Positions 21,901-33,643 of a stretch of DNA of 64,000 nucleotides are shown here, piece after piece (position 1 is the stretch's first letter; each line of letters starts with the position of its first letter). The DNA is from Podocnemis expansa (Eukaryota; Chordata; Testudines; Podocnemididae). The position numbers and the translations under genes are program-made. The stretch covers positions 12,844,562 through 12,908,561 of the forward strand of contig ML682007.1 of NCBI GenBank assembly GCA_007922195.1, written 5' to 3'. Below the pieces are notes generated by a model that was given only the letters and a program-made list of their open reading frames with translations, had not been told where the DNA came from and did no database searches.

Positions 21901-22616
21901 GATATTCTGGTTAGCCATTTAAATGCTCAACCCTCTTTGCATCTTGCTAAACTCTGGGCAAAAGTGGCCCAATAAAAGTTTGAAAATGTGAAAACTGCTC
22001 TTCTGCCATGACATAAGCAATGGAAGTTATGAGGGAGAATAGAATCCCTACAGTTTTGTGGCAGAACTGTTAGCAACTTTACTTTTTTATTCTGGTGAAA
22101 TATTTTACTTAGAACAACAAATAGAGAAAAGGAGAGATGATAACAGACGAGTCATCTGATTTATTAAGATAAATGCCTGCAGCTGCATACACAAGAGAAC
22201 ACTAGGTGAGGTGATCATGGGAAGGACAACTTACTTTAAAAGGTCAGAAAGAAGGAAGAGAAAAACCTCCAACTCAGCACAGCCATGAGCCATTTAGATT
22301 TCATTCCTTAGTTATGCCATTGCTCAAGAACAAAACCAGCATGTATCCTCCATGAGATGCCAACTTTTCTCAGTGTGATGCTGAGTATTTTTGGTGTGAA
22401 TGATAGTTTCTATGGGAACAAAACCTAGCAGCATTATTGGCATTTTCCATATGATCATGCAATTTCCATTCTGCTCAAAAATAGAAACCCATGTGATTCC
22501 TGAGCAAATCCAAGCATGTGGGCAGGGAAATATTTCCAATTGTGGGATCCAAGTATTGAGCAAATAGAGTAAGAAATTAGAGGCTCATCTTTAGAAAATC
22601 CACCAGGATTATGATG

Positions 22617-22705
22617 ATGGGCCAAATACTGAGCTGGTGTAAATCAGCAAAACATATGGAGCACCCTCAAGTTACACCAGTTGAAGAACTGGCCTGAAAA
22701 CCCTA
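22617..22705. repeat. Old fold-back repeat (family D)
   Basis: GGGCCAAATACTGAGCTGG, then TGTAAATCAGC, then TTACACCAGTTGAAGAACTG. The GTGTAAATCA / inverse arrangement recurs at 29895 and 35534 and looks like an ancient sauropsid inverted-repeat element. Confidence 0.5.
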
Positions 22706-24993
22706 AAGCTAAAATCCAACCTAAACGCCTGTGGCCTGATCTGATTCTCACTTACACCTTTGTAAATGAATGGCAACAGCATTGAAATCAATGGAGAAAT
22801 CCAGTGTAAAAATGGTGTCAATGAATTGATCCTACTTGACCATTAGTGCTCTGCTCTATTCAACTAAAGTTCAGCAGCAGAATCAAAGACACAGCAAATG
22901 CACAAGAACTAATTAGAATTGGCACTCATTATTTGGTCAATCCAATGAAAACTCTCCATGACAAACTTTGGAGCTAGATTTGTAAACAACACATACCATG
23001 AATACACGTAAATGGCGCTCTAAAGATTTGGTGTACCCCCTCGGGAGAATCTCATCAGGGCTTTGTCAAGTGTCCAGTGCAGCAAATGGGGAATCTTTCC
23101 CCTGATTTCTATGGGCTTTAGATCAGGGCCTAGGGGGCAGGGCTTTGGTGGGAGGCAGCGTTCAATATAATTGACAGAACACACATTTGGACAATAACAT
23201 TCATTTTTGCACTTTTTTAAAAAAAGAAATTTTTAAAAATTAAGTAAAATGCAGGACTCATAATTACCATCCACAAATAAGGGCAAGACAACAAATAGCA
23301 CCCAAAGGCCACCCCCCCCTCAATTCCCAAAAGGCTATAAATGCAGAACTGCTGTCCAAGCGTCAAAGCATTGCTAGCCAGGGTGGGGGCAGTAGAGGGT
23401 GCAGAAGGACTTGGCCGCTTCCTCTTGCAAAGAGCAGTGCTAATGCTGTTCCCTGTGTGACTGAGTACTTTGAAGAGGTGGCTGAAGCTGTATGACTTGA
23501 AGAGCGAGGCCTGTGCCACCTTCACATGACTACTAGTACCTGCAAGGCCAGTATTGAGTAAACTGCATGTGACACTTTCCAAAGGTGTGACACGCTGTAC
23601 TGGCCACTTTCCTTTCATTATGCCAGTCTCTACCTCCTGGCATTGTACCACCAGCCTCCATTGCCCTACCTTTCCTAACGTCCAGAACACCTGTACCTCT
23701 GCCCATAATGTCTAGCTAAAGCCAGCTACTGTAGTATTGCATTAAACTACAAAGCAGTTGGATGAGAAAGGATTAACTGACAAAAACAAAGCTGCTGACT
23801 TAACATCATCATCAGAAAGGATGTAATTTTTTTTCCTGGGGATTTCAGACAGGAATGAGTCATTTTTCCTTTAAACCTCAGTACTGCTAATACATCTGTC
23901 TATATATCTGTCATTTTGGTCACAGCTGGGGTAATTCAGAGGTCAACAGATAATGTAGTAGAGATGTTTTTAAGGAGCCAGGAAATTTAAAAAAAATAAA
24001 TCACAGAAAATATATCAAATTTCATGCTTGTCTAATTAGGACAGTATTGTGAAAAATGCCCTGCACTGATTTTTTTTTCTCTTTTCTCCCTTTTCTAAAT
24101 AACTGTGGACTAGCAATTGCAGGGGGAACATTTTTTCAAAATACCCTGACCATGTGCCAAATAGTTTAGAGCAGCTGAAGCCATATTTTGTCAACCCACT
24201 GAATAAACTAAAAGCCTAATGAGTTCATGATAAATATGTGTGGGATGTTATGGATGTTTTGCCATAATAATCAGATTTGGTTCCACGCTGATAGGTTTTC
24301 ATTGCCCAGACAGTATGTGTTGTGATGGGCTGGCAGGGTGAACAGTTCGTCTTATGCCCAGATTAACAATCTGGCATTATTTACTAAAAGAAATGTGTGA
24401 TAATGGTGTGATCAGAAGGGGTGACAGCCCATAGCACATATGATACCCACCTGGAAAGCCAGTGAATTATTTCCACTTCTTCCAGGTTTTCATGGCATCC
24501 TCTCTCAAATTGGAGGCTTCATCATTTGCAATTATTCTGATTAAGTCCTGAAAAATGCTTTTTGGGGGCTTGATGAAAACCAGCCCTAATGGAGCAGCTT
24601 AGGGCTCCCCTGACCCATGAGATTTACTGAGGGCTTTTAGATTAACAGGGGTGACATTACCAATTTTGGAGGGAGGAGGAGGAGAGGCAATTAAAACCAT
24701 GGTTCCAGTGCTACTTAGGCACCTAAAAACATTATGTTTTTTTGCAGGTAATAACTTAGAAATTAGCTGACAGAAGCACTGGATTTAATTCATATATAAA
24801 GAAAGAAAATTAAATCAATGTTAGGTCTATTTACTTCTAATATTAATATGTCTGACTCCTTGTGTCAGCTCACTTACGGGACACTGTTTAGGTTTAAAAT
24901 TATAATGTGTATTCTTATTTTGTTACAAACTTTTGAATACAAAAATTGAAACAACAATAGAAAAATATTAGATGACTATTTCCTTTTTGCAAG
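22706..24993. other. Unassigned stretch with one longer frame
   Basis: Mostly unique-looking AT-rich sequence. A minus-strand frame of 157 codons at 23217-23690 is the longest here outside obvious repeats. It has no recognisable domain, signal or motif, and the plus strand of the same region also reads in long pieces. I do not call it a gene. Confidence 0.45.
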
Positions 24994-25348
24994 TTCCAAA
25001 GCAGTAGCCGTGTTAGTCTAGTTCAGCAAAACAAGCAAGCGGTCCCATGGCACTTTTAGGCTATGTCTACACCTAAAATCTTAGCTCAGACTTGGTTAGT
25101 CCAAACTAAGTAGCTTGAAAGTTGGTTTAAACTAGCCGCACTTTTTTAGTTCAAACTAACTTTTTAGTTTGAACTAAAAAAGCACTGTTAGTTTGAACTA
25201 AAAAATGTGCTTAGTTCAAACTAACCAATAGTTCGAACTCAAACCTCAGTGTAGACAGGGTTCGACTTAGTTTGATTTAAAGCATCTTAATTCAAACTAA
25301 TTTGCTAGTGTAGACATAGTCTAAGTGTCACAGGACTCCTTGCTTGTC
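24994..25348 (-). mobile_element. Family A retroposon interrupted by family C element
   Basis: TTCCAAAGCAGTAGCCGTG to GGTCCCATGGCACTTTT forms one arm and GTGTCACAGGACTCCTTGC the other. Between them lies a complete family C element. The flanking duplication of the outer element was not found. Confidence 0.65.
25059..25321. mobile_element. Family C inverted-repeat MITE nested in family A
   Basis: Ends GGCTATGTCTACAC and GTGTAGACATAGTC; 263 bp; flanks TTA and TAA. The inside is built from TAGTTTGAACTAA-like palindromes in both directions. It lies inside the fold-back retroposon and so is younger than it. Confidence 0.75.
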
Positions 25349-26089
25349 ATGATAGTCTAGTATTCTTTCCCTTGGTTTTAGCCCCTTCTTTTCACCTGTC
25401 CCCCAATTTTCCAAATGTAACCTTGACACAGAAGGCTTGGCTGTATTTCTTCCCTGGCATTCTCACTTCAAACAACTCCCTCCCCTGCCCAGGATTTATA
25501 TTTTCCTATTTTACAGACTCATCTAATGACTTCCAAATCCTTAAGCTAATCACCAGCCCTTTCTTATCTTAATCATTCTGCCTCTGTTTGTAAACAAAAT
25601 ACTGATTCCCTGTCCCAGGGGCATAACCTGGGAGTAGCTATTCTCCTCTGCAGAACTCACATAGGATGTGCACTGTACAAAACTGTAGGGGGTGGGTGGG
25701 TTTGTAAGCAACTTGATTCTCAGGGTAAGAAGTAGAGTGGATCTTGCTCTGTCCTCATTCATAAACAGACCCCTAGGAATGCTAATAAAACAACATGCAC
25801 ATACATCGAGAGAGAATAATCTTTGGTCAGCAAGAGGGAGAATTTGAACCTGCGTTCCCGAACTTTTACTCACACTGCATTGTCAGATGTCTGTTTTGGT
25901 TCATTATTTGTGCTTCCTATTGCAGATCCAGCTCTGCTGTCCTCCTTTATCTAGCGTTTTCTTAACTGGGTCTTCTCAGTAATTAGAGCCTTGTCTCAAG
26001 ATGACTTATAGGTATGCTTCTAATGTGATAAATTTTACATAAATAGAAACTCATAGAGTAAATACTTAGGTAAACAAAGTTGGAAAAGC
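25349..26089. other. Unassigned stretch with a SINE piece
   Basis: No coding support. A tRNA-like SINE fragment lies near 25800-25890 and is described separately. Confidence 0.4.
25800..25890 (-). mobile_element. tRNA-derived SINE fragment
   Basis: On the minus strand GCAGGTTCAAATTCTCCC fits the pol III B box (GGTTCRANTCC). The A box is not convincing. Confidence 0.4.
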
Positions 26090-26141
26090 TCCTGATAAGA
26101 TTATTTTGTCCCTTCCAGTTTCTATGATTCCACGATTCTTT
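26090..26141 (+). mobile_element. CR1 3' tail fragment
   Basis: TTTTGTCCCTTCCAG followed by TCTATGATTC and CACGATTCTT, the reiterated ATTCTATG-type CR1 tail. Confidence 0.6.
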
Positions 26142-26699
26142 AACTTACAGAATGGGAGAGGTTATTTCTAATGAGTGTGAGATTGCTTTGGATTCTTCCA
26201 TTGCAATCAGTTATAAAGCCTTTCTGTCTATAAAATGTGAGCCAAACCGTCAGAGGTGCTGAGTACCTGAATCATACTGGAGTCAATGGGTGTTCTAGGA
26301 GCTCAGCATGTCTCAGGATTTGGCCATGTACATTTGATTATCGTTGATTATTTGCCATGTATCAAAACACCGATAGAGTGGGCATGGAAAAGACCTTGCT
26401 CACATCTAAAGGGAAAAGTGAAGCAGGGGTGGAAATCTCAAACAGACTCATGGAATAAATACTTAAAATGTTCGGGTGGGGGGGAGAAGAACAAGGATAC
26501 ACATGAAAATTCCTGAGGCAGCTTAAACTGGTGGGATTGGGATGTATGTGACAGTTACATGATTCTCATAATGATTTTAACCCCTTACAACTTAAGCACA
26601 GCTTGGCTGCTGGTGTGCTGAGATCAGTCTCCATCATGCTGACCAATATCATCTCATTGCTTCCTTGTACTCCCCAATCTGACTGTCTTTATCCACTTA

Positions 26700-26790
26700 T
26701 TTTCTTACAGTTAGAGTATAAGCTCCTTCAAGGCAGAGGCCTTCTCTTTGCTCTATGCTCATACAGCACCTAGCACAATAAGGTTCTGGT
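26700..26790 (+). mobile_element. L2/MIR-like 3' tail
   Basis: ATAAGCTCCTTCAAGGCAGAG and then CAGCACCTAGCACAATAAGG follow the pattern of the L2/MIR 3' end (GTAAGCTCC...GGGCAGGG...GCCTAGCACA). Old and diverged. Confidence 0.5.
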
Positions 26791-27435
26791 TTGTGACTGG
26801 GGCAACTCGCTGCTACTAGAGCAGCATCTCTTTTTATTGAATCAATGTTTTCCTAAATTAATATGTCTTGGGCTTAGCAGAAGGGAAGTTCCACTCTCCA
26901 CTTGTGTCTGAGTTCCATTATTACTCACTAACATTGATGGCGCATAGGCTAGACTTCTATGTTATGAGAGGTCTTGTTTGTACATGTCCACTTCAGGACT
27001 CCACAGCCAAAACCAAATTGGTAGTGCTAAGTGATACTTTTCACCTGTAGTCCTTCCTTCGGTAAATGGGAGTGGAGCCTGAACATACTGATGGTGTCAT
27101 TCAGGCATATAGGAAGTGAGCAACTGAGTTATGAATAAACATTGGCTTGAGGAATGGTCAGAAATGTGTTGCCCAGAAACTGCAAGAAACAGGAACCCAG
27201 TGGTGACTAGTTGGACAAGCACTCTACTTGAAGGAAGTCCAAAAGAGAATCTGTCATGTAAGCTGAAGTAGCTGCAAAGGATCCCCATGCCTTATTAAAG
27301 CAACAATGGAGCTAGGAGCACACCTCTCCAGTGAAATTTTGTACACATGGATCTAAAATGTTGTAATAAATACACGGCTGCATAGCAACATCATAGCTGT
27401 AATCTGCACACCTGGACACCGTTCAGAACTTCATG

Positions 27436-27515
27436 GCCCCAAAGAGGCTACAGTTCAGATCTTCTTGGTACAAAAATCCAGGTCCCTACCACCTGAGCTA
27501 AAGGAAACCCTCATC
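27436..27515 (-). mobile_element. tRNA-derived SINE head
   Basis: On the minus strand TTAGCTCAGGTGGTAGGG is a near-perfect pol III A box with its tRNA context. The B box downstream is degraded. Confidence 0.5.
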
Positions 27516-27639
27516 AACTGTTGGCAATGTAGGGTCTAAAACTGTAACTTTCCGATTCCAGTTACAATCCAGTTCATGGGAATGGTACTCATTCCACTAG
27601 TCAGCTAGTAAATACATAATAAAGATACCTAGCTGTCAT

Positions 27640-27760
27640 ATGGCACTTTTCCTCAGCAAATCTCAGCAGATTTTAAAGGGAGGTTAGTCGTTTTCCCAGA
27701 AAAAGTGATGCACAAGGAAGTGGCATAACTTGCCTGAGGAGACCCACCAGACTTCACTCA
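27640..27760 (-). mobile_element. MIR/CORE-SINE relic
   Basis: Order of blocks matches reversed MIR: GGCACTTTTCC, ATTTTAAAGGGAGGTTAG, then GTGGCATAACTTGCCTGAGG. Weak, ends approximate. Confidence 0.35.
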
Positions 27761-27889
27761 TCTGCTAATGAGCTAGCCACTAGTAACAGTGTCTGCCATG
27801 CTGAAGTTGTGATGGTAAAGAGGTAGACTCTCAAAGGAAGTAGAGAAGACTAAAAATGCTGTGACTGACACATCAGTGTTTGTATAAGA

Positions 27890-27965
27890 GCAAGCATCTC
27901 GATCAGCTCTGGAGATTGAACCTGGAACTTCCACAGTTCAAAGCATAAATCTGCACAGCTTGAAC
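27890..27965 (-). mobile_element. SINE fragment
   Basis: On the minus strand AAGTTCCAGGTTCAATCTCC resembles a B box region; no clear A box. Confidence 0.35.
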
Positions 27966-29001
27966 TTAGCATAAGTAAGTAATTTTCTCTTTCATAGAAA
28001 GTCTGAGGAACCTATTTTTTTTTCCTGTCAGATAAGCATCCTACGTAGCAGTAAATGCTTGCCTGCAGCTGTTACGTATGCGGATTCCCTGCTTCAGATA
28101 AAATGACCATTAAACTTGAGAAATCCAGATTCTTGCATGGTTTTCTACATGTGAGATCCATGATTAGTAATAAGCCAGTTAGGCCTAACAAACAGATGAT
28201 CAATACTGCACAACAATTAATACACCGAGCCAGAAATTCAACTTGGTAGCAGCTCCATTTAAATTAACAGAGCTACAGGAAACATGTTTACAGAAGCAAA
28301 GGAGCAGACACATAGTAAATACGAAATTGAACACTGTTAACTTACAGTAAATGAGGCAGTAACTTATTTGGATGACAACTTCCAAATGCAGCAAGAAGTA
28401 TTAAAGAGGCTATTCCTTCCCCTTATCCTTGTGTGGACTTGGCATTTTTGGATAACAGTGGAAGAGGACCAAAGCCAGATCTAACAGGTGCTTTGACCAT
28501 GAAGGCACATATTGGAACTCTAGATTTTCCATTTGAAAGACCTTGTCTGATTTAGCTGTGGCAGAGCTGAATTATTCTGGAAGCCAAGACATCAGGCCAG
28601 AGTGACTGAGCAGCTGGAGAAAAGAGGGGAGCAGCTGAAAATGAACTGTGTTTAGACAGTGTGAACATAGCCTAATAACAATGAAATGACATAAGCCTGC
28701 AGCATATCTTCAGTGACTAATACAATTCAATATAAACACTGATAGTAATTCTAGGCCACATTTTGCTATAAAATCAGAGTTATTGTCTGACAATAACTCA
28801 CAAAAAAAGGCTGCCCAAGATCAGTAATGGCTTTCTTAGCCACATACACATCGACAAATGATGGAAAACTGCGGGTTGTACTTGAAACATAAATAAATAA
28901 ATTAATAAATAATAAGAATTCTAAAAATCTCAAGATGTAAAAACAAGGACAGAACTGACCTTGTTCTCTACCGTACTTGACACAGTTTTAAAATAAGTTA
29001 A
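27966..29001. other. Unassigned non-coding stretch
   Basis: AT-rich, no family recognised. A short (AAAT)n-like tract lies at about 28890-28912. Confidence 0.4.
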
Positions 29002-29420
29002 GTTCCAAAGTGGTAGTCATGTTAGTCTAGTCCAACAAAACAAACAAGGGGGGACCATGAGAGGCCATCAGGTCCAGTCCCCTCCATGCATGGCAGGACC
29101 AAGTACTGTCCTAACCCACCCCTGGCAGGTGCTTGTCTAACCTGCCTTAAAACTTCCCCATGTTCAAAGTGTCTGTCGAAGTGGGATTTTTTTCCCATGA
29201 AAGCTCAAGCGATAAATAAATGTATTAGTCTTTAAAGGTGCCATGGGACTCCTTCCAATGGGGTAGCTTTGCTAGTCTACTTCAGTAAAACAAACAAGGA
29301 GTCCTGTGGCACTTCTAAAGACTAACAAATTTATTTATCACATGAATTTGTTAGTCTTTAAAAGTGCTACAGGGTTTCTTGTTTGTTTTACAGGACTCCT
29401 TGTTTGGTTTCCCTGGAGTT
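29002..29420. mobile_element. Compound family A block
   Basis: A left end (GTTCCAAAGTGGTAG), a CR1 fragment, then a hairpin and arm (CTGTCGAAGTGGG, TTAGTCTTTAAAGGTGCC), directly joined to a second start (CCAATGGGGTAGC) whose two arms lie close together (GACTAACAAATTTATT, then AATTTGTTAGTC). At least two copies are stacked. Confidence 0.6.
29051..29160 (-). mobile_element. CR1 LINE fragment inside family A block
   Basis: GAGGCCATCAGGTCCAGTCC and CATGGCAGGACCAAGTACTG are the reversed CR1 3' region. It sits between two parts of a fold-back copy, so one has inserted into the other. Confidence 0.65.
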
Positions 29421-29699
29421 AATTTCTCGTGTATGTTGGATTTCAACTCTTCTGCATCTGAGAAACTGGTGAGCCCTGTAGCACAGGAGTTGTAGCACAG
29501 GCAGAGGTCATCAACTTTCACTTCCATGAAGCGTTTATTAGAATTTGGTCATTAGAAATACAGGTTCTATAGAGCATTACTAACAAACCCTGGTTTCAAT
29601 GAACAAAGCAGCATTTTCAATAGATCATTTCCATGTCTAAGTGTCAGGTCCACTGATTTCCTGCCGGAAGTCTCAGATACAGTAAAGTTTGGGAACTTT

Positions 29700-30522
29700 A
29701 TTAACTGTTAAAAGGATCAGATTCCTCTTTCAATTATACCTGCATAAATCTTAGAATTACTCTGGATTTATACTAATGTAACTGTGGACAGAATTTGACC
29801 ATATGTATCTTTCAAAATCTTGGTTTCCCTTATATTAACATACTTTTGTTGCAATATTAAAATATCCAGCCCCTGTGAAGGACTGGCCATCAGAAATATG
29901 GGGCCAAGTCCTAAACTAGTGTAAATCAATATAACATCACTGATTTAACTGCAGCAGCTTGGATTTACACCAGCTGACTATCTGTCCCATGGTGTATCAG
30001 AAAAAAACAAAAATAGCAGGAAACTCAAATGCTTAGATCTAGCAACAGGTGGAACACATGTTTTCCTTTACATTTTAGAAAGAGGGCCCCCAAATTTTAT
30101 TCTGAAGTAAACTATGAACTTCATACAGGGCTCAATCAAGCTATACTGAAATTATTGGGCATCTTTCCACTGACTTCAGTGACAGCTAGATCGGGTCCTT
30201 ACTTGGGGTTTGGAAAAAAAAAAAAAACCAGCACAGCTTTACTGCATTGTAAGCAGCCCCCATTATGGTACCAAAATCTCTATGAAATAAGTTCTTCATC
30301 AAATGCCACACAAATATAGAACCACACTTCATTTATCCCCCAGACGGTGAAGCCGGTCTTGCTAACATGACTTCCAGGGGACAAAAGGAAATACAGACCC
30401 AGTACCATACCCTAGTTCAGCAGATAGGTGTAAAGTGGAAAGAGCCCATGACAGATCACTTGAGATTCCAGAGATATTTTAAATTCCAACCTATAGCATT
30501 GCCAAAAAGATGATTCTTAAAA
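29700..30522. other. Unassigned stretch with old repeats
   Basis: 29740-29805 and 29895-29990 hold family D-type motifs (TGGATTTATACTAATGTAAC; ATTTACACCAGCTGAC). 30029-30319 has a 96-codon frame with no recognisable family. Confidence 0.45.
29895..29990. repeat. Old fold-back repeat (family D)
   Basis: AGTGTAAATCAATATAAC and its inverse TTGGATTTACACCAGCTG, as at 22617 and 35534. Confidence 0.5.
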
Positions 30523-30553
30523 TGAGAGAGAGAAAGAAAGAGAGAGAGAGAGA
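30523..30553. repeat. GA-rich microsatellite
   Basis: GAGA units interrupted by two GAAAG units. Confidence 0.85.
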
Positions 30554-30769
30554 ATTCTAGAGATTATTACTTATATGCATAACATAATTAATATCCCTCC
30601 TGAGAAAAGATTATGCTACTGTATCTTTTGCTGTTCTCCTACCATCATTCTTTGGAGATTATTCAAAAAGAGCATCAAATTTCCTAATGACTGGAATAGA
30701 GATTAATTTTAATTTAGGGAGGAGACAGAGAGGATTGTTTCATAGTTATGTCAAAGGACTGGAATTCGA

Positions 30770-30962
30770 AACTCCCTGTTCTGCATTGACCTTGGTCAAA
30801 TCACTTGAATGTCCCCCTTTCTGAAAAAGAGGGTTGAGTTTACTTATTTATTATAAATATTGTACTGCACTTACCTAGTTCAGTGTTCCCAGGATAAATT
30901 CCTTAACGTTTGTGAGGCACTTTCAGATCATCAGATGGATGCTGCTATAGAAGTATGAATTA
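30770..30962 (+). mobile_element. MIR/CORE-SINE copy
   Basis: TTGACCTTGGTCAAATCAC, TCTGAAAAAGAGGG and GTTTGTGAGGCACTTTCAG occur in MIR order, followed by a tail-like GCTATAGAAGTATGAAT. Confidence 0.6.
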
Positions 30963-31869
30963 TTGCCAGTAGGTATTTCTTTACATTGAAAGAAGGCCAA
31001 ACCACATTACTGTATGGACATCCACTTATATGTGGTAGAATTGTAAGTTGCACATGGGGTTTTGAAGAAAGTATTAAATTCTTTTACCAAACACTATAAC
31101 TATCTTACAATGCTTTTGGCATATGTTCAAACCCAGCCATGAATGTACTGTTGCTCTAATCTCATTTCAAGGTGAGAAGCTGATGAGATCAGTCTGAAAA
31201 AAATACGAAAACAAAACAACTGGCCGAGGACGTACCAATGAAGTTCTAATGACACTGATATGATAATGTGATTGTAAGTGATACAGCGTTTTAGGAAGTC
31301 CAGGATACATTTACACGCTCCAGAAAGTTCCAAGGTCAGCATGCGTGTAGACACTGCACACCACCCACAGGGTAACACGCTTGCTATAATATAAACTATT
31401 CCAGATGTCCAGCCGAGTCTAGGACAGATGCCCAGTGAACTCAGAATATATGAATAAGAAAGGCTGAATTCTTTGTTAATATCTGCCCTCTGGTAGTCTC
31501 ATAAGAGAATTTTTTCAAGGGCAAAGAACAACAAGGGGGCAGCTTTTATAAGTCATGTTATGGATTAGTATTAAATCCACATATCTTTTACTAGCAAAAC
31601 AAAGACTTTTACATTCATTTTCACAACATTTTGAACCCTATTATTTCAATAGGCACCAGATATTTTTTCACTGCAGTGTTTGCCATGCAAATATCTAGAA
31701 CAAAACACATGCAGTCTCACTCTCTGCAGGCATGACCCAAAGCTCACCGAGTGAAAGAGACTTATATTGATTTCACTGGGCTTTAGATTAGGCCCTGTGG
31801 ATAAGGTCTTAAAAGCTCCTAAGGCTACATCAGCATAGGGATAAAAGATCCATTGACCCACCACAGCTG
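30963..31869. other. Unassigned non-coding stretch
   Basis: No repeat or coding family recognised. Confidence 0.4.
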
Positions 31870-32020
31870 GCCACTCACAAGTCTCAGGCTGTGGGGCTTA
31901 AAAAAGAAAAATCAGTGTAAATGTTCAGGTTTTGGCTGGATGAAGCCCAGCTCTGGGCTCTCCACCCTTGAGCCAGAGTCAGCTGACTCAGGCCAACTAT
32001 AGGTTTATTGTTGTGTAGAG
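31870..32020. mobile_element. Old DNA-element fragment
   Basis: Contains CCCAGCTCTGGGCTCTCCAC and GAGTCAGCTGACTCAGGCCA, phrases typical of a diverged sauropsid inverted-repeat element. Ends not defined. Confidence 0.35.
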
Positions 32021-32221
32021 GGATCATAAGGAGAGTCAAGATACTAGAGGAAGTAAATCAGAAGTATAAATGCATAGACGCAGGTTTCTTTACAAGCCTC
32101 ACAAGTAACAAGTTCATGTACAGAGTGGGGTTACTTTAGTTAACTATATACAAAATTTTCAGGGAATGTAACAGGCCTACTTCTTCCACTCCTGTCTCCA
32201 TCCATGCACACTGATCGGTTC

Positions 32222-32460
32222 ACAGAATCATAGAAACTGGAGGGGACCATGAGTCCGGTCACCTGGACGGTTAGGAATTTTTGCCTAATGTCCAACCTAA
32301 ACCTCCCTTGCTGTTATTTAAGCCCACTGCTTCTTGTCCTATCATCAGCAGTTAAGGAGAAAAACGTTTCTCCCTCCTCCTTGTAACAACCTTTTAGTAC
32401 AGTACTTGAAAACTGTTATTATGTCCCATCTCAGGCTCCTCTTTTGGAGACTCTCTGCTT
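32222..32460 (-). mobile_element. CR1 LINE 3' end
   Basis: CAGAATCATAGAAACTGGAG followed by TTTTGCCTAATGTCCAACCT and CACTGCTTCTTGTCCTATC, the reversed CR1 tail and adjoining region. It starts at the tail and is truncated internally. Confidence 0.8.
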
Positions 32461-32644
32461 GTAAACATCACTGGTGGTTTATTTGTGTTCCCATCACCTT
32501 CACAGCACAGTGTGTGGTACCTTAGCTACAACAACATATAGTCCTCATTCCCTTAGAACAGAGATAGGAGGAAGAGATGTGTTTCCCCCAGATCTGTCTT
32601 AAAGACAGTCTGCCTACTTCTGCTCCCTGAGTTAATAGGTTATT

Positions 32645-32985
32645 CAGTGGTTCTCAACCTTCTGCAGGTCACAACACACTTAGTGGCATATCATGACCTT
32701 CCAGAACACACCAGCCAACAGAAGCACTACTAGCTGGGGAAAAGACCCAGAGCTCAGTGCGCTGGGACTCGGGGCTCGAGCCCCATATGTGCACCGCCGC
32801 TGCAGCAACCTCCAGGGCTCAGGTGCTGGAACTTGGGGCTCAAGCCCCGTAAGCCCACTGCCAGCAACACCCCTGCCAGCCCACCCACCTCGGGCCAAAC
32901 CTAGCCATCTTCCCAGCTCTCTGTGACACACTTACCACTGTGGGGTGACACTAACACATCCCAACACAGTGGTTGAGAATCAGTG
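32645..32985. mobile_element. hAT MITE with nested GC-rich element
   Basis: Ends CAGTGGTTCTCAACC and GGTTGAGAATCAGTG. The 8-bp flanks AGGTTATT and AGCTAATC match at five positions. The middle (about 32748-32880) is the reverse of the element found at 11244 and contains GGGGCTCGAGCCCC-like palindromes. Confidence 0.65.
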
Positions 32986-33215
32986 AGCTAATCAGTGCCT
33001 TAACTCTCTCCAGCCAGTCATTCTTTTATCAGCAAACAGATACATCCCTTTGAAAGAGAACTGAATGAAAATATTCACACCTATTGTAGAACCCCTACAA
33101 TTTCAAATCAGATTGAATTTAAAAACAAGAAACGTAGAAATTAAGACATGTAAAGAGACAAAAGATCTAAGTGCTCTGATGAAAGCAGTGGGCTTTGTGG
33201 AAGCATTTATTCTTA

Positions 33216-33392
33216 AAACAACCAGAGTCCTGTGGCATCCTAATGACTAACACATTTCTTCAGGCATAAGCTTTCATGGGCTGCAACCCACTTCGTCAGA
33301 TGCATCTGAAATGTGTTAGTCTTTAAGGTACCATGGGACTCTCATTGCTTTTGCTATATACAGACTAATGTGGCTACCCCTCTGGAATTTGT
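33216..33392 (+). mobile_element. Family A retroposon, older subfamily
   Basis: Hairpin arms diverge from the main group (AACACATTTCTTCAGGC; ACTAATGTGGCTACCCCTCT). Perfect 12-bp duplication CATTTATTCTTA (33204-33215 and 33393-33404). The short arm ends at the usual place, AAAACAACCAGAGTCC. Confidence 0.75.
33272..33299 (-). ncRNA. Hammerhead ribozyme-like core
   Basis: Minus strand reads CTGACGA, A, a stem GTGGG...CCCAT, then GAAA. All conserved core positions of a hammerhead (CUGANGA and GAAA flanking stem II) are present. One extra A lies between the core and stem II. Activity is not shown; stems I and III are short. Confidence 0.4.
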
Positions 33393-33643
33393 CATTTATT
33401 CTTAGATTTCAAGTTGAAGATGCTTTTGCTCTTGTGAGGTTAGATGATCTTTTTCTAGCATCTTTTGAATTTACAAACATAAAGGCTTTGAAAGGAGACA
33501 ACCTTTCTAGAGCAATAGGAAGAATAGCAGGAAAAGGTGGAAAAAACAAGTTCACTATGGTAAACGTAACCAGAACACAAATAGTTCTTGCCAGTCAGAC
33601 ACAGTTTTTCCCCTGGATCTACTCCAGAGGAATTTAACTGATA

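Noticed and set aside
27436..27515. A tRNA gene
   Set aside because: An A box is clear on the minus strand, but the B box and cloverleaf are degraded; it is a SINE head.
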